Shown in pieces: positions 8,348 to 15,957 of a stretch of 64,000 nucleotides of DNA; the first letter of the stretch is position 1, and each line of letters starts with the position of its first letter. The position numbers and the translations under genes are program-made. Source of the stretch: Flavobacterium sp. Root901 (GTDB lineage: Bacteria; Bacteroidota; Bacteroidia; Flavobacteriales; Flavobacteriaceae); the NCBI RefSeq assembly GCF_001429765.1, contig NZ_LMJB01000001.1, positions 249,896 to 313,895 on the forward strand. The letters run 5' to 3'. A model generated the notes under the pieces. It ran no database searches, was not told where the DNA came from, and saw only the letters and a list, made by a program, of their open reading frames with translations.

Positions 8348-9784
8348 ATGAGTTCAGAAAATGTTCAAACCAAATGGGGACAGTTTATCCCACTAGTTAT
8401 CGTGTTCTTCTTTTGGGGTTTTGTTGCTGCCAGTAACGATATCTTAATTCCTGTATTTAAAACAGCTTTTAATTTATCTCAAGGAGAAAGTCAATTAGTT
8501 TCGCTGGCATTCTATATTGCTTATACAGTAGGATCCTTAATATACATGGGAATTTCAGTTTTAATCAAAGAAGATTTAGTTAACAAAATTGGTTACAAAA
8601 ACGGTCTGTCATTAGGTTTACTTATTTCTGCAATCGGAACATTATTATTTTACCCTGCAGCAAATACAGGTTCATTTCCTTTAATGCTTTCAGGTTTATT
8701 CATAGTAGCTTTAGGATTCTCATTACAGCAAACTGTTGCTAATCCGTTAGCAATTGCTTTAGGGCCAATATCTACAGGCTCTCAGCGTTTAACATTAGCA
8801 GGTGGAATTAACAACTTAGGAACTACAATTGGGCCGCTAATCGTAAGTTTTGCGATCTTCGGATCAAGTACAGGATCATCAACTTTAAGTATTGAAAGTG
8901 TAAAAATCCCTTATTTAATTTTAGGACTTGCTTTCTTATTAGTTGCTATATTACTTAAATTTTCATCTTTGCCAGACAAACCGGCTCTTATCGAAGAAGA
9001 AATTGCTGCTGACGGTGCTAATGCAAAAAAATCAGCTTTACAATATCCTCAATTAATAATGGGAATGATTGCAATCTTCCTGTATGTTGGTGTAGAAGTT
9101 TCTACAGCCAGTAATTTACCAGCATATATGGAAAGCAAATTAGGATTCTTAACTCAGGAAGTTGCTCCATATATCTCTTTATACTGGGCAAGTTTAATGA
9201 TTGGACGTTGGACAGGTGCAATTGAAGCTTTTACAGATAAAGCAAGCTTACAGCAAATTTTACGTTTCGTAGCTCCTTATTTAGCTTTTGGTGTATTCTT
9301 AGCGGTAAATGCAATTGCAAAACACGACTTAACTCCATTTTATATTTACGGATTAATCATTTTAGTATTGATTGCTGCTGATATTGCAAGTAAAGGAAAC
9401 CCAGCAAGAATGTTATTAATCTTTTCTTCTTTAGGTATTGTTGCAATCGCTATCGGAATGGCTACAAGTGGAATTGTAAGTGTTTATGCTTTCACAAGTG
9501 TTGGTTTATTCTGCAGTACTCTATGGCCATGTATCTTTACACTTGCTGTAAGCGGATTAGGAAAAAACACAAGCCAGGGAAGCAGCTTCTTAATCATGAT
9601 GATTATGGGTGGTGGAGTTATCAGCTGGTTACAAGGTTTTGTATCTGAATTCATTGGTATCCAGGCAAGTTATATTGTGGGTATCGTATGTTTCTCTTAC
9701 CTTGCATTTTATGCCTGGAGTGTAAGCGGAATCCTTAGAAAACAAGGAATCAATTTCGACAAAAAATTATCTGGAGGTCACTAA
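8348..9784 (+). CDS. FucP-type MFS sugar transporter (sugar:proton symporter)
   Basis: Inner-membrane major facilitator of the fucose/galactose/glucose:H+ symporter group, 478 residues from the ATG at 8348. An upstream in-frame TTG at 8276 is possible, but its extra 24 residues look like leader sequence. About twelve hydrophobic spans are visible. FFFWGFVAASNDILIPVF at the first helix and LQQTVANPLAI in the fourth are typical of FucP/NagP-like carriers. Its place next to the susC-susD-GH18 operon and the LytTR pair suggests uptake of the released sugar, perhaps N-acetylglucosamine. The exact substrate is inference. Confidence 0.9.
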   Translation: MSSENVQTKWGQFIPLVIVFFFWGFVAASNDILIPVFKTAFNLSQGESQLVSLAFYIAYTVGSLIYMGISVLIKEDLVNKIGYKNGLSLGLLISAIGTLLFYPAANTGSFPLMLSGLFIVALGFSLQQTVANPLAIALGPISTGSQRLTLAGGINNLGTTIGPLIVSFAIFGSSTGSSTLSIESVKIPYLILGLAFLLVAILLKFSSLPDKPALIEEEIAADGANAKKSALQYPQLIMGMIAIFLYVGVEVSTASNLPAYMESKLGFLTQEVAPYISLYWASLMIGRWTGAIEAFTDKASLQQILRFVAPYLAFGVFLAVNAIAKHDLTPFYIYGLIILVLIAADIASKGNPARMLLIFSSLGIVAIAIGMATSGIVSVYAFTSVGLFCSTLWPCIFTLAVSGLGKNTSQGSSFLIMMIMGGGVISWLQGFVSEFIGIQASYIVGIVCFSYLAFYAWSVSGILRKQGINFDKKLSGGH

Positions 9785-9804
9785 AATTTCAGAAATACCC
9801 ATAT

Positions 9805-9849
9805 AAAAATCCAAATTCCAATTTTACAATAGGAATTTGGATTTTTTAT
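9805..9849 (+). terminator. Terminator after the MFS gene
   Basis: AATCCAAATTCC pairs with GGAATTTGGATT around a 12-base loop, followed by TTTTTT. It lies about 20 bases past the MFS stop. Confidence 0.8.
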
Positions 9850-9863
9850 TTACAAAAGAAAAC

Positions 9864-9903
9864 TCAATATCTCAGTATCTCAGCAACTCAGAACCTTAGC
9901 AAC
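9864..9903. repeat. Period-8 tandem array, five units
   Basis: Five consecutive octamers read TCAATATC, TCAGTATC, TCAGCAAC, TCAGAACC and TTAGCAAC, consensus TYARnAnC. The array ends one base before the stop codon of the minus-strand gene at 9905. A sister array of the same period and motif lies at 28368-28407, also directly after a minus-strand stop. Confidence 0.8.
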
Positions 9904-9904
9904 T

Positions 9905-10399
9905 TTACTTAGCATTAATAATATTGCTCAGATTCTTTTTAAAAACTGCTTTATTCTGAGCTTCTAACTGATACACAACATCTTTATCAGCATGAACGAC
10001 GACTTTATCAATATTTGCCTTTAAAAGCGCCTGCGGATCTTTTATTTTCAACGTACACGCTCCGTCAAAAAAGCCGTCATCTTCAATAATTTTTCTGCCT
10101 TCGATAACAGTTCCATCACTTAAAATGGCAGAAATAGTCATTTCTTTATTTAAAGTATTAGAATAAAACCCATCCATAACCAAAAGCAGTCGGTATGAAT
10201 TCTTCATTTCCGACCCTTTAAACTCATGCCGGGTTATATTGTACCGAAGCCCTTTTGCCAAAGTCTGGAATTTCTCCGAACAATCTAATTCATACGCTGC
10301 AACATCACCAGCTTCGTTTATAGAAGTAATAATTTTTGCCTGGGCATTAATTGAAAAACTGGCAATAAAAAAAGACACCAAAATCAATATCACTTTCAT
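9905..10399 (-). CDS. Secreted protein of unknown function
   Basis: I do not recognise a family. The 164-residue protein from the ATG at 10399 opens with a clear signal peptide, MKVILILVSFFIASFSINAQ, so it is probably periplasmic or exported. The mature part alternates short hydrophobic strands (KIITSINEAGDVAAYELDC, then RLLLVMDGFYS) and has two Cys (in YELDCSE and DGACTLK) that could form a disulfide. A longer upstream start (GTG-like, 10450) would read through the terminator of the next gene, so I reject it. It stands alone between the MFS gene and fsa. Confidence 0.7.
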   Translation of the reverse strand: MKVILILVSFFIASFSINAQAKIITSINEAGDVAAYELDCSEKFQTLAKGLRYNITRHEFKGSEMKNSYRLLLVMDGFYSNTLNKEMTISAILSDGTVIEGRKIIEDDGFFDGACTLKIKDPQALLKANIDKVVVHADKDVVYQLEAQNKAVFKKNLSNIINAK

Positions 10400-10429
10400 A
10401 ATCAACAACTTAAACTTTATATAAAAGTA

Positions 10430-10467
10430 AAAAAAATCGCCTTTCCTCAATAGAAAAAAGACGATTT
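10430..10467 (-). terminator. Terminator after fsa
   Basis: On the minus strand AAATCGTCTTT pairs with AAAGGCGATTT and is followed by a T run. It lies 20-60 bases past the fsa stop. Confidence 0.7.
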
Positions 10468-10489
10468 AAATTTTGTAAGTATCTAAGGA

Positions 10490-11146
10490 TTATTTGTTTC
10501 CTTTTTCAAAATCAGCTACAAACTGAGCTAAACCGATATCAGTTAACGGGTGTTTCAATAATCCGTAAATTGCAGAAAGTGGTCCTGTCATAACATCGGC
10601 ACCAATTTTAGCACAGTTTACAATATGCATTGTATGACGTACAGAAGCTGCTAAAATTTGAGTTTCGTAACCATAGTTATCGTAGATTTCTCTAATTTCC
10701 TGAATCAGGTTTAAACCATCAACAGAAACATCATCTAAACGACCAATAAAAGGAGAAACATAAGTTGCTCCCGCTTTTGCAGCCAAAATAGCCTGACCTG
10801 CAGAAAACACAAGAGTTACATTAGTTTTAATTCCTTTATCAGAAAAATATTTTGCTGCCATAACTCCTTCTTTAGTCATAGGCAGTTTTACAACGATTTG
10901 GTCATGTAATTCAGCTAATTCTTCACCTTCTTTGATCATTCCGTCATAATCAAGAGCATTTACTTCAGCACTTACATCCCCTTCAACAAGGTTGCAAATA
11001 TCTACATAATGCTTTAAAATATTATTTTTTCCGGTGATTCCTTCTTTAGCCATTAATGATGGATTAGTTGTTACTCCATCTAAAACACCTAAAGCTTGTG
11101 CTTCTTTAATTTGAGCCAGATTAGCTGTGTCAATAAAAAATTTCAT
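10490..11146 (-). CDS. fsa: Small transaldolase / fructose-6-phosphate aldolase family
   Basis: Class I Schiff-base aldolase of the compact transaldolase group (FSA/TalC/MipB), 218 residues, the normal length for this subfamily. Landmarks are the N-terminal [25 protein letters not shown], the lysine strand [10 protein letters not shown] that forms the Schiff base, [15 protein letters not shown] residues near 130, and [11 protein letters not shown] near 165. It links fructose-6-phosphate, glyceraldehyde-3-phosphate and sedoheptulose-7-phosphate in the non-oxidative pentose phosphate route. Transaldolase versus aldolase activity depends on a few active-site residues and is not settled here. It is a single gene with its own promoter and terminator. 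Confidence 0.92.
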   Translation of the reverse strand: MKFFIDTANLAQIKEAQALGVLDGVTTNPSLMAKEGITGKNNILKHYVDICNLVEGDVSAEVNALDYDGMIKEGEELAELHDQIVVKLPMTKEGVMAAKYFSDKGIKTNVTLVFSAGQAILAAKAGATYVSPFIGRLDDVSVDGLNLIQEIREIYDNYGYETQILAASVRHTMHIVNCAKIGADVMTGPLSAIYGLLKHPLTDIGLAQFVADFEKGNK

Positions 11147-11244
11147 AATTTATTTAATTAAAATTGGTTTTATATTTTGAGCGTGTCCATTGAGACGAAT
11201 GTATTTATTTTTGTAAAAATACAATCAATCACGCCATCTAGCTG

Positions 11245-11267
11245 CAAAATTACAAAATCAATATCAA
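11245..11267 (-). promoter_or_regulatory. Candidate fsa promoter
   Basis: Read on the minus strand: TTG (11267-11265), 12 bases, then TAATTTTG (11252-11245), a perfect TAnnTTTG box. The leader to the ATG is about 95 bases. The 12-base spacing is shorter than the usual 17-20 and recurs at three other genes in this window. Confidence 0.45.
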
Positions 11268-11334
11268 TAACCTTTTCAAAATCAAAACCATTTTGAAATT
11301 ATATGTTATAAATAAATGTAAATATTACATTTAT

Positions 11335-12138
11335 TTATAGTTTATAGTGATTCATCAGCATTTTCTCATAAACTTTATCCGGAAGTGCGCGTTTCAAAAC
11401 AATCGAAAATTTCTGCATGAATACACCAACTTTGTAATGTACTTTTGGTTTTTCTTTTTGTATAATTTTAAAAATAGCCTCGGCCATTTCCGTTGGATTA
11501 CTTCCTGCATCAACATGTTCGTTCATTGTTGCAAGTGTATCGCCATATACTTTTTCATAAGCAGAACCTTTTACAACCGGAGCATGATAACGTCCGGAAG
11601 CAATATTGGTAGCAAAATCTCCCGGAGCAACATTGGTAATTTCAATTCCAAATTGCTTCACTTCCATTCTCAAAGCTTCCGTAATTAATTCTAAAGCACC
11701 TTTTGAAGCCGAATAAACACTTCTGTACGGAAGTCCCATATAAGCCGCAATAGAAGTTATATTAATAATCAGTCCTGATTTTTGTTTACGCATTTGCGGC
11801 AAAACAGCTTTCATCACTTCTATTGGTCCAAAGAAATTGGTTTCAAAATTGTTTTTAATTTCTTCCATCGGAATTTCTTCCAAAGGTCCTGTAATACCTA
11901 CCCCCGCATTATTAATTACAATATCTAACCTTCCGGATGCTTCAATAATTTTAGCAACAGCCGTTTTGATGGAATCTGCATTTCGAACATCTAAAGCGAC
12001 TAATGGAAAAACCGAATTTAAAACTTTCTCCGGATTCCTGCTTGTTCCGTAAACAACGAAACCTTTTTCATGCAAAAATTCACCAATTGATTTTCCAATT
12101 CCCGAAGATCCTCCTGTAATTAAAACGACTTTACTCAT
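11335..12138 (-). CDS. Short-chain dehydrogenase/reductase
   Basis: Cytosolic NAD(P)-dependent oxidoreductase of the classical SDR family, 267 residues. The Rossmann motif is TGGSSGIG (8-15), the structural NNAG motif is at 77-80, and the catalytic residues are Ser129, Tyr142 and Lys146 (YSASK). The sequence GTSRNP after the second strand carries an Arg that favours NADP(H). The C-terminal part has the lipid/retinol-dehydrogenase-like segment KVHYKVGVFMQKFSIVLKRALP. Substrate cannot be predicted. It is a single gene; a heptamer array lies directly upstream of its start. Confidence 0.9.
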   Translation of the reverse strand: MSKVVLITGGSSGIGKSIGEFLHEKGFVVYGTSRNPEKVLNSVFPLVALDVRNADSIKTAVAKIIEASGRLDIVINNAGVGITGPLEEIPMEEIKNNFETNFFGPIEVMKAVLPQMRKQKSGLIINITSIAAYMGLPYRSVYSASKGALELITEALRMEVKQFGIEITNVAPGDFATNIASGRYHAPVVKGSAYEKVYGDTLATMNEHVDAGSNPTEMAEAIFKIIQKEKPKVHYKVGVFMQKFSIVLKRALPDKVYEKMLMNHYKL

Positions 12139-12147
12139 TTTTTTAAG

Positions 12148-12175
12148 TTATAAGTTATAGATTATGAGTTATGAG
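12148..12175. repeat. Period-7 tandem array upstream of the SDR gene
   Basis: Four heptamers read TTATAAG, TTATAGA, TTATGAG and TTATGAG. On the SDR coding strand this is a CTCATAA/CTTATAA run ending about 9 bases before the ATG at 12138. A similar heptamer run precedes the start at 28300. Confidence 0.7.
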
Positions 12176-12319
12176 TTTTTGGAATTAGGTGTATTTTGAG
12201 CTGCATATTGCATTCAATTTTAAACTTTTAACCAATAACATCTAACTTCAGACAGGGTCAAAAATAAAAAAATCCTCCCGAAGGAAGACTACTTTTATAT
12301 AAATTCTAAAAAATAAAAA

Positions 12320-12416
12320 GTGGCAAGCGACCTACATCGCACCGCTCAACCGCGTACCCTTGCTATGTTCCCATCCTGGGGGAGTCTGCAGGAGCTGGTC
12401 GTGTAGGACTTGCCGG
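12320..12416 (-). ncRNA. ffs: Signal recognition particle RNA, small bacterial type
   Basis: The minus-strand transcript starts with GGCAAGTCCTACAC and ends with the pairing TGTAGGTCGCTTGCC, which closes a long hairpin of about 95 bases. Near the tip it has CCCAGGATGGGAACATAGC followed by AAGGGTA, the SRP domain IV motif seen in Bacteroidota. The RNA scaffolds Ffh and FtsY in membrane protein targeting. A strong promoter lies immediately upstream. Ends are approximate by a few bases. The small 4.5S-like form, without an Alu domain, fits the phylum. Confidence 0.9.
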
Positions 12417-12418
12417 TG

Positions 12419-12448
12419 CAAATATACAATCTTTTTATATTTTTGCAA
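12419..12448 (-). promoter_or_regulatory. Promoter of the SRP RNA
   Basis: On the minus strand TTG (12448-12446), a 19-base spacer and TATATTTG (12426-12419) match the Bacteroidota -33/-7 consensus exactly. The RNA would start 5-7 bases downstream, at about 12413, which agrees with the folded 5' end. Confidence 0.8.
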
Positions 12449-12503
12449 GAGCTTTGCTGCTATAAAAATATCGTTGTATATTGGCTTATTCAAATTTTAA
12501 ACT

Positions 12504-13556
12504 ATGAAAAAATATAACTTCCTAACTTTCATTTTATTAGGAATTACATTAATTGGATGTAACGGCACAAAAAAAGGTGAAAATTCTTTATTTACTATCG
12601 ATGATTCTGCTTTTCCTGCCCATTTTTTACCTCAGGAATCAGTTTCTATTGGAATTTTAAACCCAAATTCGAAAGAAATTGACAGCGTCGTTTACTTTGT
12701 TAACGACAAAAAAGTGGGAAGTACAAAAGGAGCTGAAAAATTTAAATTTGAATTAAAAAATCAAAAATTAGGCTATCAATATTTAAAAGCGACGGCGTAT
12801 TTTGGAGGAGACTCATCTGATGCAACTCATAGAATTGAATTGGTTTCTAATGTTGAACCTAAATTATTAAAATATAAAGTTGTTAATACTTATCCTCATG
12901 ATAAAAAATCATTTACGGAAGGTTTAGAATTTCATAATGATGTTTTATTTGAAAGTACCGGCCAAAAAGGAGATTCTTATTTTAGATCTGTCGATTACAA
13001 AACCGGAAAAGTGATTCAACAGGTTAATCTTCCAAATGAATATTTTGGAGAAGGAATTACTTTCATCAATGGAAAATTATACCAATTGAGCTGGCAGGAA
13101 AAAACAGGTTTTATTTATGATGCCAATACTTTAAAACTGGAAAAAAAATTCTCTTATGATAAAGATATCGAAGGCTGGGGAATGACAAATGACGGGAAAT
13201 ATATCTATCAGTCTGACGGAACAGAAAAAATCTGGAAAATGGATCCTGCAAACCAAAAAATGATCGATTATATTAATGTATATTCTGGCACTTCAAAAAT
13301 AAAAGCCATCAATGAATTAGAATTAATCGATGGCAAGTTTTATGTAAACGTTTGGCAAAAAGATGCGATTGCAGTTGTAAATCCAACTTCTGGTGCTGTT
13401 GAAGGTATTCTTAATATGGCAGATTTACGTAAATCGATGAGCGATATTACTGCCGACGATGTTTTAAACGGAATTGCTTACAATCCTAAAACTAAAACCA
13501 TTTTTGTAACGGGTAAAAACTGGACCAAAATATTTGAAATAACGGTTTCAGAATAA
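12504..13556 (+). CDS. Glutaminyl-peptide cyclotransferase lipoprotein
   Basis: Plant/papaya-type glutaminyl cyclase (glutamine cyclotransferase family, five-bladed beta-propeller), 350 residues. It converts N-terminal glutamine of exported proteins to pyroglutamate. The signal peptide ends in LIGC with lipidated Cys19. The propeller starts after about residue 125 and shows YPHDKKSFTEGLEF, ESTGQKGDSYFR, GEGITFINGKLYQLSW and NELELIDGKFYVNVW, all characteristic. Residues 25-120 form an extra beta-rich N-terminal region common in Bacteroidota members. Most secreted Bacteroidota proteins begin with Gln after signal cleavage, which gives the enzyme a role. It is a single gene. Confidence 0.92.
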   Translation: MKKYNFLTFILLGITLIGCNGTKKGENSLFTIDDSAFPAHFLPQESVSIGILNPNSKEIDSVVYFVNDKKVGSTKGAEKFKFELKNQKLGYQYLKATAYFGGDSSDATHRIELVSNVEPKLLKYKVVNTYPHDKKSFTEGLEFHNDVLFESTGQKGDSYFRSVDYKTGKVIQQVNLPNEYFGEGITFINGKLYQLSWQEKTGFIYDANTLKLEKKFSYDKDIEGWGMTNDGKYIYQSDGTEKIWKMDPANQKMIDYINVYSGTSKIKAINELELIDGKFYVNVWQKDAIAVVNPTSGAVEGILNMADLRKSMSDITADDVLNGIAYNPKTKTIFVTGKNWTKIFEITVSE

Positions 13557-13600
13557 AAGGAAGAATATTCAATTTTAAATTCCAAATTCCAATCTGATAT

Positions 13601-13647
13601 AAATTTCACGAGTTTTCACAATTCATTAGTGAAAATTCGTGAAATTT
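13601..13647. repeat. 19-bp inverted repeat upstream of hutI
   Basis: AAATTTCACGAGTTTTCAC (13601-13619) pairs with 13629-13647 across a 9-base loop with a single G-T wobble. It ends 22 bases before the hutI ATG, so it could form an mRNA leader hairpin or be a terminator for the preceding gene. No clear T run follows. Confidence 0.7.
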
Positions 13648-13669
13648 GTGTTTTATAACAATATCAAAA

Positions 13670-14905
13670 ATGATCACATTAATAAAAAACATACAAGAAC
13701 TGCTGCAAGTCCGCGAAACTTCAGTTTCTAAAGTTTCCGGGGCAGAAATGGCAGTGCTTCCTACAATTAAAAATGCTTTTTTAATTATAAAAGGTAATCT
13801 TATCGCTGATTTTGGCCCGATGGAAAATCTTCCTGAAATCAATGCGGATAAAATTATTGATGCAGCGGGGAAAGTTGTACTTCCGGCCTGGTGTGACAGT
13901 CATACGCATATTGTTTACGCCGGAAATCGTGAACAGGAATTTGTAGACCGCATTAACGGATTTACGTATGAAGAAATCGCCAACCGCGGCGGCGGGATTT
14001 TAAACTCGGCTAAAAAATTAAATGAAACTTCTGAAGAACAAATTTACGAAGAGTCCAAACTTCGGCTGGAAGAAGTAATGCATTTAGGAACCGGAGCAGT
14101 CGAAATAAAATCAGGATACGGCTTAACTGTGGAAGGTGAATTAAAAATGCTGCGTGTTATTAAAAAACTGGCTGAAAATTATCCGGTTTCAATAAAAGCT
14201 ACTTTTTTGGGTGCACACGCTTTTCCGATTTCTTACAAAGAAAATAAAGCGGGTTATATTGATGAAATTATAACTAAAATGCTTCCTGAAATTGCCCAAA
14301 ATAAATTGGCTGATTATATAGATGTTTTCTGCGAAAGCGGCTATTTTTCTGTAGAAGAAACAGAAAAAATTATGCAGGCGGGAATTGAATTCGGCTTAAA
14401 GCCAAAAATCCACGTAAATCAGTTTAATTCTATTGGCGGAATTCAGGCTGGCGTTAAATTTAATGCACTTTCTGTCGATCATCTTGAAATTATGAATCCT
14501 GAAGATATTGAAGCCTTAAAAAACACAGAAACAATGCCGGTTGCATTACCTTCCTGTTCTTATTTTTTAAGTATTCCTTATACACCTGCTCGCGAAATGA
14601 TAAAAGCCGGTTTGCCGCTTGCCCTTGCAACAGATTTTAATCCTGGCTCTACTCCATCCGGAAATATGAATTTTGTTATTGCAACGGCTTGTATTAAGAT
14701 GAAAATGACCCCTGAAGAAGCGATAAATGCCGGAACAATAAACGGAGCTTATGCAATGGGACTTTCTGAAACTCACGGCAGCATTACAAAAGGAAAAAAA
14801 GCCAATTTAATCCTGACAAAACCCATTTCATCTTATTACCAGATTCCGTATGCTTTTGGCAGTAATTTAATTGACAGTGTTTTTATTGAAGGTCAAATTA
14901 TATAA
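13670..14905 (+). CDS. hutI: Imidazolonepropionase
   Basis: Metal-dependent amidohydrolase that opens 4-imidazolone-5-propionate to N-formimino-L-glutamate, third step of histidine degradation. It is 411 residues from the ATG at 13670; an in-frame GTG at 13646 lies inside a hairpin and is unlikely. The metal site begins with CDSHTHIVYAG (His78 and His80). Other landmarks are EIKSGYGL, ATFLGAHAFP, IHVNQFNSIGG, VDHLE, and ATDFNPGSTPS near 325, all typical of HutI. No hutH or hutU is in the window. The ureohydrolase at 15958 could be the next pathway enzyme (HutG type). Confidence 0.96.
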   Translation: MITLIKNIQELLQVRETSVSKVSGAEMAVLPTIKNAFLIIKGNLIADFGPMENLPEINADKIIDAAGKVVLPAWCDSHTHIVYAGNREQEFVDRINGFTYEEIANRGGGILNSAKKLNETSEEQIYEESKLRLEEVMHLGTGAVEIKSGYGLTVEGELKMLRVIKKLAENYPVSIKATFLGAHAFPISYKENKAGYIDEIITKMLPEIAQNKLADYIDVFCESGYFSVEETEKIMQAGIEFGLKPKIHVNQFNSIGGIQAGVKFNALSVDHLEIMNPEDIEALKNTETMPVALPSCSYFLSIPYTPAREMIKAGLPLALATDFNPGSTPSGNMNFVIATACIKMKMTPEEAINAGTINGAYAMGLSETHGSITKGKKANLILTKPISSYYQIPYAFGSNLIDSVFIEGQII

Positions 14906-14913
14906 TAAATAAT

Positions 14914-14946
14914 AAAAAAAGGTCTGTGAAAAATCACAGACCTTTA
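14914..14946 (-). terminator. Terminator between convergent genes
   Basis: GGTCTGTGA at 14921-14929 pairs with TCACAGACC at 14934-14942. The minus-strand side has a run of seven Ts, so it chiefly ends the gene at 14979. It may also stop hutI transcripts. Confidence 0.75.
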
Positions 14947-14978
14947 ATATCTAAGTGGTATTTATCCCTTGCGGCAGA

Positions 14979-15860
14979 TTATCTTAAGCTGAAACTAGTT
15001 TTAGAAACTAATTCATCATTATCAAAAACATTGATAAAGTAAGTTCCTTTAGCAAAATCTTTTCCAGGAAGATCTTCAGTTACATTTACAGTTTTGTTTT
15101 CATACTTTACAGTAGTTTTAAAGCTGTAAGTTAAAGAGTTATCTCCAAAACTTTCTGTTTTTTTCTCCCCTAATACGTTATTTTTTGCATCGATAACTTG
15201 TACATAATATGTTTTGTCACCTGATTTTGCAATTTGGTTTTCAGCAATTGTAAAACTAATTTTTAAAACATCAGCACGGCTTGCTTTATCTGTTTCAATT
15301 TGTTTTCCGGAGCTTCTTAATTTATAAGCTGCAGTTTTAGTGTTCGTAATTGATAATTTAGAACCTCTTTCAACTGTTTTTGCAAGCTCTTCGTTTTGAC
15401 CTACAAGTACTTCGTTATATTTTTTAGATTCTCCTAAAACGACAATTGTACTATCTCTCTGAGTTGTTAAAACACCATTTTGTTTTTTCAATTCATCGTT
15501 TTCAGCAACCAGAGTTTTCATTTTGCCCTGCATTGCCTGAACCTGAGATCTGAATTTAGATACATCTCCTTTAGATTTATTTAAATCTGCCATTAAAGCG
15601 ACAACTTTATCTCTTTCCTGAATTAGTTCATCAGACATTGATGTGTTTTCAGCAATTGCAGCATCATACGTTGCTTTTAATTCCTGCAAATCTTTCATAA
15701 CAGATTCTTTTTCTGTCATTGACGTTGTCAATTCTGTTTTAACTACTTCAGTATCAGAAGAAAGTTTAAAAATATACACTAAGCTACCAATCAGTAGGAC
15801 TGCTAAAACCGCTATTACCGCTTTTAGACTTGAATTGTTGTTGTTCTTTGGGTTTTCCAT
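14979..15860 (-). CDS. Membrane-anchored coiled-coil protein, unknown function
   Basis: I do not recognise a named family with certainty. The 293-residue protein has a short polar N-terminus, one membrane span at about 13-32 and a long coiled coil from about 33 to 170 rich in Glu, Lys and Leu with heptad spacing. A beta-rich C-terminal domain (about 185-293) resembles a small Ig-like or chaperone-type module, with KTYYVQVIDAKNNVLGEK and GTYFINVFDNDELV. The single N-terminal anchor suggests the coiled coil lies in the periplasm or cytosol facing the envelope. Similar proteins are common in flavobacteria. It stands alone between hutI and the ureohydrolase. Confidence 0.75.
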   Translation of the reverse strand: MENPKNNNNSSLKAVIAVLAVLLIGSLVYIFKLSSDTEVVKTELTTSMTEKESVMKDLQELKATYDAAIAENTSMSDELIQERDKVVALMADLNKSKGDVSKFRSQVQAMQGKMKTLVAENDELKKQNGVLTTQRDSTIVVLGESKKYNEVLVGQNEELAKTVERGSKLSITNTKTAAYKLRSSGKQIETDKASRADVLKISFTIAENQIAKSGDKTYYVQVIDAKNNVLGEKKTESFGDNSLTYSFKTTVKYENKTVNVTEDLPGKDFAKGTYFINVFDNDELVSKTSFSLR

Positions 15861-15917
15861 ATTGAATAATTTTCTTTAATAACAAATTTAAGAATTAATA
15901 TATGTTAATAACGTAAG

Positions 15918-15940
15918 TTGTAACAATTATATTATTTTTG
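15918..15940 (+). promoter_or_regulatory. Candidate promoter of the ureohydrolase gene
   Basis: TTG at 15918-15920, a 12-base spacer and TATTTTTG at 15933-15940, a perfect TAnnTTTG box, lie 17 bases before the ATG at 15958. Confidence 0.45.
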
Positions 15941-15957
15941 GAAAATAAATTTTTTTC

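Noticed and set aside
9864..9903. CRISPR array
   Set aside because: The units are 8 bases with no long repeat and no spacers, and there are no cas genes in the window.
10400..10450. Longer start for the secreted protein at 9905
   Set aside because: It would cover the fsa terminator and put 17 residues before a clear signal peptide.
12320..12416. tRNA or riboswitch
   Set aside because: The fold is one long hairpin with the SRP domain IV motif; there is no acceptor stem or cloverleaf.
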